A stretch of DNA of 64,000 nucleotides from contig NC_057809.1 in NCBI RefSeq assembly GCF_018294505.1, positions 512,260,013 to 512,324,012 on the forward strand. Direction: 5' to 3'. Numbering within the stretch: position 1 is the stretch's first letter; the number at the start of each line of letters is the position of its first letter. Made by a program: the position numbers and the translations under genes. The DNA is from Triticum aestivum (Eukaryota > Streptophyta > Magnoliopsida > Poales > Poaceae). Shown here one piece after another: positions 55,570-64,000 of this stretch. The notes below the pieces were generated by a model, which saw only the letters and a program-made list of their open reading frames with translations, searched no databases and was not told where the DNA came from.

Positions 55570-58500
55570 ATGAGCTCTTCCTCCGTGGCCGCGCCTCCCC
55601 CAGTGCGCTCCGGCACCTGGGACGGCTCCAAGGTCCACGAAGACCATATCGAGTTCCTCCGCCGGACCCGTCGGCTTCCCGGCGAGGATCGCGTGCAGGT
55701 GCGTCTCGCACCGGAGTGGGAGATTTCCCCCGCCCCGCGGGAGGGCGAGCGGGTCATCTTCCACTCGCACTGCCTGCGCGGGCTGGGGCTGCCGGCGAGC
55801 AGCTTCTTCCGGTCGTTGATGGAGTTTTACGCACTCCAGCCGCACCACCTCACCCCCAACACAGTGGTGCTGTTGTCCGCCTTTGTGGCTCTGTGCGAGG
55901 GCTTCCTTGGAGTCCTCCCCACCCTCGAGCTCTGGGGGGAAGTTCTTCTTCTCCAAGCTCGGCACCCAGGCTGCGGGCGTGCCGGCTCAGTGCGGCGCAT
56001 TCATCGCCGTGCGAAGGACAGGAGCCAACAACCACTTCCCCTCCATCTCGCTGCTGAAGTCGGTGAAGATGTGGTAGCGGTCCTACTTCTACGTCAGGAA
56101 CGTCGCCACGAGGGGCGACTGGGTTAATCTGCCGGCTTTTAAAGCCGCCCCGCCGGCTAGCAGACTACCCAACTGGTCGTATCGGGCCAGGTCGCTGACG
56201 CCTGCGGGAGCCGGCGCCATCACGCGACTCCGAGTGCTGACGCAGTCAGAGGGTCTGACTGGCCCGGACCTGCTGGCCGCCTTCGTCTCGCGCCGAGTTC
56301 TCCCACTCCAAGGCCACCCTCACCTGATATGCCAGATGAGCGGGGGCCGCGACCTGAGTCGGATGTGTACCAAGGATATGCTTCACGAAGAGGTGGCCCT
56401 GATGGTGAACTACCTCTCGGACAGCAGGCTCCCGGAGGACTGGCGATTTAGCAAGGAGCCATAGTCCTGCGCCAACCCCCCGCCCGTGGTGAGTCGCCTT
56501 TCTTTTCTTTCTTTGGATTGTCTTCTTCGTGCCAAGTTTTGCGCTGATCAGTCTGCTTTTGGTTAGAATCCCCTTCTTCACCCACCAGCCGGCACCTCGG
56601 GGCCGGCCCGTGAGTTCGTTGCCAATAGGGCGGAGAGCAAGGTCGACGACCCCGATCTGGGGGCGGCGGCTCTAGAAGACGACGCTGAGGGAGGAGGAGG
56701 GACGACGGGCGACCTCAGGACCTCGGCTACCTTCGCCGACTGGCCTGAAGACAACACGGAGGGAGGAGTCGCCCCTCGCCATCGGCCTGGAGCCAGCCAG
56801 CCGGGCACGGGCTCTTCTGCCATGTCGGGTGCTCTAGGCGGCGGGAAGAAGCACCGGGCTGCGCCGACTTTGTTCGGCAGCCGGCCGAAGAAGCCTAAGG
56901 GCTCGACTGCGGCGACCCGGCAGGACGAGGCAGCCACGAAGGCCATCCGCTTCCGTAAGGAAGTGAAGAAGCCGCCGTTGGTCTCTGCGTAAGTATTCTG
57001 ACTTCAAAGTTTATTCCTTCTTCGTGTTTTGTCTGAGTCTCTGCTCGCCCCTCTTTCTTCAGGGCTCCCCTCTCTCTTGAGCGGGTCGCCGCCGCCTCCG
57101 CCATGGGGTCAGCGGAGACGCCCGCCACCACTCGGCGGATAGACCCCGCAGCCGACCTCCGGGAGGCGACGGAGCGGAATGCGCAGGAGAAGCGCAACGA
57201 AAACGAAGCCCTCCGCCTGGAGAAAGCGGAGGCCGACAGGTCGGAGGCCTCCGCTAAGAAAAAACTAGCGGAGGCCGAAGCCGCCGCCGCGGCGAAGCAG
57301 CGGGCTGAGGAAGCCGCACGCCGCCAGTCGGCCTTGCTTGTGACCCCGCTGAACTCTGCGCCGCCGCCCTCGGAGTTCACGGGGCAGACTGGAGAAGCCG
57401 GCGGGGAGAACCTCGTCGAGGAGAGGGAAGGCGGCGAGCCCTCTACTCCGGGCACGAACGTTCTGCTGCTGCCTCCGCCGCCGTCTGAAGGCGTGCAAGG
57501 CGAGCAGCCAGCGGACCCTCCGGTGCCGCTGACTGAAGATGAGGCCGTGGCAAGGCTACTCCTCCAGGTCGGCTCGCCAGCGCGCCGTCGTCTAGAGAAG
57601 GCGACTTCGGCACCCTGCCCCCTGGAAGCCGGCCCCGCCAGCTCGGCGGCTCCAGGCGCCGAAGCGACGAGCGCGCGCACCTGTTGGGTGGGTGCGGGGA
57701 GGCGGCATAGGGCCGCTGAACCGGGCGCTCCTGGACGTCTAGGCGAAGCTCCGCGCTGAAAGCGATGCCCTCCAGAGCTGCACCAAGGCGTTCCTAGCGT
57801 CGCGAGCAGCCGTCCGGTATGTCTTTTCTTTGGGCCTTTGTTTTTCTTGTTCCTCTCTGTGGGGGCGCGCCAGTGCACCCATTGGGTGTAGTCCCCGAGT
57901 TTCGGGTCGGCTGCTGAGCAGGCGGTCCGGAACTCCAATTTGATGAACTTCTGGGTACTAACTTTGTCTGAAATGCTTGTTGCAGGACTACCACAATCTC
58001 CGCGCCACCACCTTCAACCGTAATGTTGAAGAGTTGGGCAAGCGGACCGCTGACTTGGCGGAGAGCCGGAGTAAGTCCTCCTCCTTTTTCTCTTCTCTGC
58101 AGGGGCGCGCTAGCGCACCCGCGGGCTGTAGTCCCCGAGATTCGGGCCGACTGCTGAGCAGTCAGGCCAGATCTCCCTGGCGACCTACTTTATTGACAAC
58201 TGTTGTCTTTCTTTCTTTCGTTCAAGGGCCAATGCTGCTCTTCAACAGCAGCTGAGCGAAGCCAACTCCGCCCTGCTCGCCAAAGGGGAGGAGTGCAGCA
58301 AGCTCGCCATGGAGCGCGATCTGCTGACCACTCAGTTGGCAGAGCAAAAGGGGCTGCTCGCGAAGTCGCAGAGGGAGGCGGAGGAGACGGAGGCCGCCCT
58401 CCTGGCCGAGTTCGCGAGCGAGCGCTCTTCCTGGTCTGACAAGGAGGCGATGCTGTCCTCCGGCTTCCACGAGATCGAAGACATCGTTGATGGTGAGTCT

Positions 58501-58625
58501 CTTTGTTTTCTTTCTTTGAGCCGCCGACCTAGGTCGTGCCGACTCCTGGTTTTTGACTCGCTTTTTTGTTTCTTCGTGTCTTTTGCAGACTTCTTCCCTG
58601 GGCAGTCTCAGGCCGCTATCCAAGC
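55570..58625 (+). pseudogene. Antisense accessory gene of C (PF04195-like plus coiled coil), truncated
   Basis: Exons by GT/AG borders: 55570-56488, 56567-56988, 57063-57816, 57986-58070, 58227-58492 and 58589 onwards. Exon 1 begins MSSSSVAAPPPVRSGTWDGS and carries the PF04195-type core FFRSLMEFYALQPHHLTPNT, VALCEGFLGVLPTLELW, then in another frame KFFFSKLGTQAAGVPAQCGA and AFVSRRVLPLQGHPHLICQM. Exon 3 is a Glu/Ala-rich coiled coil, and exon 5 (LQQQLSEANSALLAKGEECS) continues it. Frameshifts near 55940 and 57710 and stops near 56072, 56461 and 57750 inactivate it. Exon 6 (DFFPGQSQAAIQA) is cut by element D; the conserved C-terminal domain that should follow is not in the window. The gene runs against its element, as in O. 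Molecular role unknown. Confidence 0.75.
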
Positions 58626-59658
58626 TGTCGGATTTTGGGTTCCGGCAGACCCTTGAGGTTCGAACACTGGGGTGTGCGCGGAGATTTCGCCTTCTACTTA
58701 CTTGCACCCCTCCGCCTCGCTAAGATCTAAGCTATGGAAAGAACAGCACAAGAGACACAGGGTTTATACTGGTTCGGGCCACCGTTGTGGTGTAATACCC
58801 TACTCCAGTGTGTGGTGTGGTGGATTGCCTCTTGGGCTGATGATGAGCAATACAAGGAACAACAGCCTCGCGAGGGTCTGTTCTTGGCTGGGGGGATGAA
58901 CTGCTAGGAGGAGTTCAGTCGCCCTTCTCTCGCTCTTTGTGTGATGCTACTCGATTCGATCCTAGCTAGTTTCTCTCTTGGCTTCTAGATTCTCCCTTCT
59001 TGATTGCCCCTCTCTTGGCTTCTAGATTCTCCCTTCTTGATTGCCCCTCTCTTGGCTTCTAGATTCTCCCTTCTTGATTGCCCCTCTACCCTGGTGGTGG
59101 CTAGTCCTATTTATAGGCAAAGGCCGTGGGCCTCTTCCCAAATTTTAAGCGGGAAGGGCACCAACAATTGGCCATTTTGAAGGGGAACATCTGGTACACT
59201 TATCCTGACTAAAGTTGGTCCTCACCTGCCAAAGGCTCTGGTGGTGACGCTGGCTTGGGCTCCACAATGACTTCCTCCCTGCCGTTGGACTGGTCTTGGT
59301 CTCGTTGCATCAAAACGGGTACCTTTGCTTGATGCTCTCGCTTGCGCTTGCTCCCTTTGCACCAAAGAGGAAAGGAGGACACTACACGGCTGGCGCCCGC
59401 CTGGCGCCTTTGGTCGTCATGGCTCGCGTCACGGGCACCTCGTGAGGTACCCCGCCTTGATCTCTCCGCCTCCTCGCGAGCCAGCCTGATGAGGCCATGC
59501 CTGAGGAAGCTCCGTGTCGTCCGCCCCGCGAGGCTTGGCCCCTCGCGAGGGTCTTGGGTCTATGTTGATGAAGATGGGCCGTGTTGGGCCCCCTTTTGAG
59601 CCACACCGCAGGCCGTAGGCAGGCAAGTCTGGGGACCCCCGTTCCCAGAACGCCTACA
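58626..59658 (-). repeat. 3' LTR of element D
   Basis: Homologous to the LTRs of A, but about 100 bp longer because of a tandem repeat. The minus-strand TATA motif is at 59107-59115. The last six bases are CCTACA instead of CCGACA. Confidence 0.88.
58970..59090 (+). repeat. 36-bp tandem repeat, three copies, in LTR D
   Basis: The unit CTCTTGGCTTCTAGATTCTC plus CCTTCTTGATTGCCC is repeated three times without differences. The A copies have a short CT run at this place. It lies about 20 bp from the LTR's TATA motif on its downstream side, so it would be transcribed. Confidence 0.85.
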
Positions 59659-59900
59659 GTAGCCCCCGGGCCCAAGGCGCGCCCGGACTTGGCCGTGTAG
59701 GGAGGCGAAAGGGCAAGAGCGAAGCGCCGCGGGCCCTAACAGCATGCGGCCTTGGGCGCCGCGTGGTGGTTGACTGGACGTGGGCGCCTCAGCAACCGAG
59801 CGAGTTGATAAGGGAGCGGCATCTGCCTAGGCTTTGCTTTTTTTGCTTTCTCCGGTTGCTGCTCGGATCCCCTTTCTTGCGCCTCTCCTTCCTTCCTCCA

Positions 59901-60785
59901 CTGACTGATGTCTCTCCGACACCTCCTGCCATTCTGGATCGTGCTGCTGCTGAGCTGGACCGGCTGCGGCAGGATCTTCTTGGCGCCGACCCTCGCTTGG
60001 TGGTCGGGCGCTTGGAGCTGGCTTCAGGATGGATTCGCTCCGATGCTTCGATTCGGGCGATGCCGGTCCAGGCCTCGACGGCTTGCGATGAGGAGAGGCA
60101 GGCTGTCCTTGAGGCGAAGGCTGCTCGTGACGCAGCCCTAGGGAAGGTGGTCGACGTCCGTGGTTGCTGCAAGGCGCTGGAGGATGAGCTGCAAGGCCTG
60201 CTGGACCAGCTCACGAAAGAGGCCCGCCTTCGCCAAGAGCAGGAAGAAGGCGTGAAGGCTCGCGAGGCGGCCGTCAAGGAGAGGGAGGTCAAGCTTAGGA
60301 GGCGCCGTGACCGCCTAGGCGCGCTGGAGCAGGAGTTGGGGGCGAGGAAGGCCGAGCCGGACGACAAGGCCCAGGTTCTTGCCGAGGACCGCGTGGCCTT
60401 CGCGGAGATGGAGGCGAAGGCTCGCTCCTCGATGAGGATGCTTTACGACAGCGGCCTGGAGAGCCCGCTGGCTGGCGCCGAGGACGGCCCCACCAAGCTT
60501 CTTCCCTTCCTGGTTTGCGCTCTTGAAGATGTCGCCCTTGGCCTTGGCCCCACGGCCAAGGCCGAGGCGCGTGTCCTGTCTTCTACAGCGCTGACGTGGA
60601 TCCTCACCCACATCTACCTTCACGATCCCGGCGTCGACCTTGACAGCCTGCTGGAGCCAGTAAGCGGCGAGCGTGCCGCTGCCGCTGCCGAGGCCGTCAA
60701 AGGTCGCGCGGAGGTTCTGCTGGGGAAGTTTTGGGCCTTCAGCACCAAGCCGAAGCAAGGCGCTGCCGACCCCGCTGCTCCATGA
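59901..60785 (+). CDS. Coiled-coil accessory protein, antisense inside element D
   Basis: An uninterrupted frame of about 295 codons reads SPTPPAILDRAAAELDRLRQ, a long heptad-rich coiled coil (VKAREAAVKEREVKLRRRRD, LGALEQELGARKAEPDDKAQ), then a globular C-terminal part (LLPFLVCALEDVALGLGP, VLSSTALTWILTHIYLHDP, LDSLLEPVSGERAAAAAEAV) and ends ADPAAP at a TGA. The C-terminal part parallels the tail of the O gene at 18118. The PF04195-like head seen in O and C is absent. No in-frame ATG precedes the coiled coil: the open frame extends back to 59763 without one, so the true 5' exon is lost or uses a splice site not recognised. This is the only accessory gene in the window without stops. Function unknown. 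Confidence 0.6.
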   Translation: MTDVSPTPPAILDRAAAELDRLRQDLLGADPRLVVGRLELASGWIRSDASIRAMPVQASTACDEERQAVLEAKAARDAALGKVVDVRGCCKALEDELQGLLDQLTKEARLRQEQEEGVKAREAAVKEREVKLRRRRDRLGALEQELGARKAEPDDKAQVLAEDRVAFAEMEAKARSSMRMLYDSGLESPLAGAEDGPTKLLPFLVCALEDVALGLGPTAKAEARVLSSTALTWILTHIYLHDPGVDLDSLLEPVSGERAAAAAEAVKGRAEVLLGKFWAFSTKPKQGAADPAAP

Positions 60786-62400
60786 GGCGAACCCACTCCA
60801 CGCTGCTCCACTGCCGACAAGTGACTCCGTTGTTGCTCCTGTCCTGCCTTTAATTCCTGCACATGTATCATGCCTCGGGGAGGCGTTTATACTTGCGTTT
60901 GGCATTGAGATAACAGTGTGGACTGTAATATTTGCTTTTAAATTCCTGGAAATTTACGCTTTTCCTTCCTACTTGCTTATGTTCTATGTCGGCAGAGCCC
61001 GGCCCCGCGCATATCTCAGCTGCCGTTAGCCCCGACTGGAAACCATGACGGGACCAAGGAGTGAGGGGCTATGTGAAAAGTTAGGCTCCTGAGTCGCGGT
61101 GCTCAGGAGTCCCCCTTGGCGCACGAACAGCAAGTAGGGAGGTGTGATGTGGGTGGATCTACCGTTCTACGTCTGCAGAGCCCGGCCGCGCGCATACCTC
61201 AACCGACGTAAGCCTTTCGGAACTAAGGAGTGAGGGGCTACGTGACCAGTTAGGCTCCTGAGTCGCGATGCTCAGGAGTTCCCCTTGACGCTCAAACGGC
61301 CTTCGTACCTTGGCTCCGCTCGGGGAGAGACGCGCGACGAACCAGGCGCAACCCCCGTGCCCAGCCACCTCGCGCGGCACTCCCGAGGGGAGGCGTTACG
61401 ATGAGGCTAGACACTGAGCTATGGGCTCCCTGAGGTTGATGCGGGCTGGGGGCCGCCCTTAGTTGTTTATCACCAGCGCGGAGCATAGCACTTCCGTATG
61501 TGTACGGGCATAGCCGCTCCTCGGTAGTGTCGTCAGCCAGTGCGGAGCATGGTGCTTCCACTGGTACGTGGGAGGGGGCTCCCCTCCAGGAGGAACCCCC
61601 GGGGCGTGTACAGCCCCGCCCTGACACGTGGCTGGCACGGTAGAGCCTGGCGAGGTGTATCTGGGCACCCGTGAGCCAGCGCGGGACTCACGGGGCCCTA
61701 CCTCTAGGCGGGTTGCGCCTGGAACTCGGCCCTATCTTGTGATGTGTCCCTGCAAATTTGGTTAGATGCCGGCACTCTACGTCCTCGGGTCCCGGCCCTC
61801 GAGCTAGTCTCAGCCGTCGCTGGTATGCCAGGTCGCGATGCCGTGGACAAGGCCAGAGGGTGAGGGCTGGAGAGCCAGTAAGAGCCCTGAGTCGCGATGC
61901 TCAGGTACCCCCCCCTTTAACGTGCAAGTGATCGGCATGGAGAAGAAGAGGTGCGTGGACAGGCATCAAATAATCAAGCATGGTGGGTCGAACGCATAGC
62001 CGGAAATAAACGCAAAAGGGATACATGCCGCTGGGTCTGGCCCGAGTGACTTGGGGGATGATGCATCCCGAGGGGCGCCCCCAACAAGGTAAGCTAACAA
62101 CATTAAATAAAAGGGATACATGCTTCAGGGACGGACCCACGCGGCCTGGGAATAATGCAGCCCTGGGGGGCGCTCCCAGCTGGAAATGAAACTTGAAAGA
62201 TGTCACCTGATGATGTTGAGGACGAAGGAGTGTTGGCGTAGCAAACTCGGTGGGCTGCGGAAGCCGGTCCTCACGATCCCCCAGGCCCAGGGGCCTCGGG
62301 AGGCTCCGGAGGCGCTAGTGGCTCCTCGCGGACCATCTCCATCTCCGCCAGGGCTGCGGAACGCCTAGCCTCTTGAGCCTCCATGATGCCCCTCATGAGG
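60786..62400 (-). other. Non-coding region of element D shared with A
   Basis: Aligns with 25195-26680 of A from TTTAATTCCTGCACATGTAT onwards, including both internal duplications (the second copy of the GTTAGGCTCCTGAGTCGC unit is partly deleted near 61200). No gene recognised. Confidence 0.55.
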
Positions 62401-62402
62401 CG

Positions 62403-62717
62403 CTAGTACGTGGTAGCCGCATTCGGCAAGCCGTAAGGCATGCGAACGTAGCTGTGGGGTGGACCTTCGCAGCGCCCCACTCGCGAGGGCCAGAGGCGCT
62501 CCAGAGAGGCGACTCGATTGAGCCCTGGTATGTCGATGCAGACGCGCAGCCCACCATCCTCGCCTGGATGGGGAGCCACAGCTGGTAGGCGGCGGCCTCC
62601 TTTCATGACTCTTGACTCCTGTAGCTCCTGAATGGCCTTGCCGACGAACTCCTGAGGGTCTGGCCCTCCTTGCCGTACTCCTTCTTGAGGGAAACGTGCT
62701 TTGAAACACGCCTCCAT
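62403..62717 (-). pseudogene. Reverse-transcriptase remnant of element D
   Basis: Same content as in A: KAIQELQESRVMKGGRRLP, GLRVCIDIPGLNRV, then after the same short gap HSYVRMPYGLPNAATTY, where a stop replaces the next codon. The catalytic core and the Y-x-DD block are missing. The internal deletion is identical in position to that of A. Confidence 0.75.
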
Positions 62718-62816
62718 GTGGTGCCCAAGCGCCTCCCTCGTGACCTTAGCCAGGTCGGTGGCCCTCTAGGGGAGAGCCCCCGAGCCCTGCCTGAGGAGGG
62801 CGCCGGGCGTGCTTTC

Positions 62817-64000
62817 CTATGTGATGGAAGGAGGTTCCCCCTGGGCAGGCGTGGGCCCTGAGGGGCCTGCCTCCTGAGGGGCCGGGCCGGACGATGTCTT
62901 CTTCTTCTTGGGGGCGGTCTCGGGAATCCTCCTACTTCCGCGATCTGGGTCTTCTAGTGATGCAGCCTGAAAGGCTCGTTCCAGGGAACACACCGCGTCC
63001 TTCTCTTCACAGGGCACCGTGATGACTCTGCCACTTCCTGGCATCTTGAGGACGTTGTAGCCGTGGTGAGTTACGGCCATGAACTTGGCCAGCGCTGGGT
63101 ACCCAAGGATGGCGTTTTACGGCAGGCGAATGTGAGCGACGTCGAAGTTGATGAGCTCGGTGCCGTAGTTGTCGCGTGCCCCGAAGGTGACAGGGAGGCA
63201 GACCTGCCCAATCGGGACCGTGGAGCCGTCGGTGACTCGGGAGAAAGGCTTGGTTGGCTGAAGCTAGTTGTAGGGCACTTGGAGATTGTTGAATGTTTCT
63301 ATGAACAGGACGTTGAGCCCTGCCCCGCCATCGATGAGGGTCCAGGTGACCACCACGTTGCTGATGATTGGGGAACAAAGCATCGGGAGGACTCCGGCTG
63401 TGGCCGCACACTTGAGATGATCTGCTGAGCTGAACGTGATGGCGCACGCCGACCACCTGAGAGGGCGCGTGGCTTCGAGCTTGGGGAGGACTGCATTCAC
63501 TTCGCGGGCGAACTGCTTGAAGATGCGTTGAGAGGCTGGGGCTTGAGCCCCGCCTAGGATGCGGGCGATCGCGCACGGCTCCTGGAAGCCCCCAGCCCCC
63601 TCATCCTGATGGCGGTCCTCGTTTCTCCTTCGCTGCGGCGGCAGCGGAGGGAGGCCTGCGTTGCCTTGTGGGCGATCCTCGCGAGGCTGATCCCTCCAGT
63701 CTCCCTCGCGAGGCGGGTCTTGCCAGCGATCCTCGCGAGGTCGATCGCGTCACCCTTGGCGCGGGCAGCGGTCTTCACAGCGTCCTGCGTTCCTTCCTCC
63801 TCCTCGACCGTAGCCCCGGTCACCGTGGTCGGGGCGACGGCCGATCCTTCCTTCTCGCACGGCTCGGAGCTCTTGACATTCATTGGTGTTGTGGGTGTGA
63901 AGGTCGTGGTACACACAGTACCGACTGCCCTTGGAAGATTCGGGCTGATCTCTGCCCCGCTTGGTGTCTGGTTCTGTCGCGAGCATGGAAGCCCCCTTGC
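62817..64000 (-). pseudogene. Gag-protease of element D, C-terminal half
   Basis: One minus-strand frame with the zinc-binding-like YCVYHDLHTHNTNEC, the Arg/Gly-rich stretch, and the protease region (TWTLIDGGAGLNVLF, then MAVTHHGYNVLKMPGSG). It then extends past the point where A has a TGA into ERAFQAASLEDPD and a Lys/Pro-rich linker. Stops at 63750 and 63264 break the frame, at different places from those in A. The N-terminal half is outside the window. Confidence 0.8.

Larger units (their letters stand above)
53800..58625 (-). mobile_element. Gypsy element C: 3' LTR and antisense gene; cut by element D
   Basis: An LTR at 53800-54939 is followed by TAGTCCCTGAAGC, whose reverse complement resembles the purine tract beside LTR A. 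A minus orientation also fits the antisense gene reading rightwards from 55570. The probable target duplication starts at AAAAT (53795-53799). The 5' half, including any gag-pol, lies beyond element D and outside the window. Confidence 0.7.
58626..64000 (-). mobile_element. Gypsy element D (same family as A), right part outside the window
   Basis: An LTR with TGTCGG...CCTACA is followed by the shared purine-tract region, an antisense coiled-coil gene, the duplicated non-coding region, the same gutted reverse transcriptase and the Gag-protease, in the order seen in A. It runs up to a point equivalent to about 28408 in A. The presumed duplication at the left is CAAGC (58621-58625). Apart from the antisense gene and an LTR insertion it aligns with A throughout. 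Confidence 0.88.

Noticed and set aside
56895..57938. 347-codon minus-strand frame opposite the accessory gene of C
   Set aside because: It runs through introns and exons of the plus-strand gene, whose splice sites and coiled coil are convincing; Ser/Ala/Arg-rich shadow.

Overview
This window is a nested stack of plant transposable elements. I found no intact host gene, no rRNA or tRNA gene and no bacterial-type feature. TG...CA LTRs, CACTACAA termini, CTCCCTCC Stowaway ends and a strongly recognisable set of repeat types point to a large cereal genome of the wheat tribe (Triticum/Aegilops or a close relative). That assignment rests on pattern memory and no search was run. Element letters (O, A, B, C, D, E) are local labels, and published family names are left out where I was not sure.

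Layout from the left. A Gypsy-type LTR fragment (E) covers 1-345 and resumes at 15943-16273. It is split by a complete 15.6 kb CACTA DNA transposon (CACTA-1, 346-15942) flanked by the 3-bp duplication CTA. CACTA-1 has large subterminal repeat arrays at its left end, a GGGCC-rich array at its right end, a captured-gene-like fragment, small nested elements (one with a 9-bp target duplication, one Stowaway), and a decayed multi-exon TNPA-like gene. No main transposase was seen.

LTR E is broken a second time by Gypsy element O (plus strand, 5' LTR 16274-17450). O shows no gag-pol in this window. Its only coding sequence is an antisense (minus-strand) accessory gene of the 'putative gypsy type transposon' kind (Pfam PF04195-like head, then a coiled coil). 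That gene is cut in two by Gypsy element B (18421-38234, minus strand). B is itself cut by Gypsy element A (23322-30705, minus strand, duplication GCCAT) exactly at the start codon of its gag-like ORF, and by CACTA-3 (from 31828) in its 5' LTR.

Upstream of the accessory gene, O is interrupted by CACTA-2 (from 41990), whose left end is nearly identical to CACTA-1. No right end of CACTA-2 was found, so 45.7-64 kb may all lie inside it. That stretch holds a tRNA-type SINE, MITE remnants and unassigned AT-rich DNA. Gypsy element C (from 53800, minus strand) is inserted in a Stowaway arm, and Gypsy element D (from 58626, minus strand, related to A) is inserted in C's own antisense accessory gene.

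The most interesting biology is in the antisense accessory genes. Elements O and C each carry a decayed PF04195/coiled-coil gene opposite to the retrotransposon's own strand. A and D are two copies of one family and share the same gutted pol gene. In the same antisense slot, however, A carries a B3-domain-like gene and D carries a coiled-coil gene, with shared sequence on both sides. This looks like a swappable antisense cassette. All these genes except D's long coiled-coil frame contain stops or frameshifts here.
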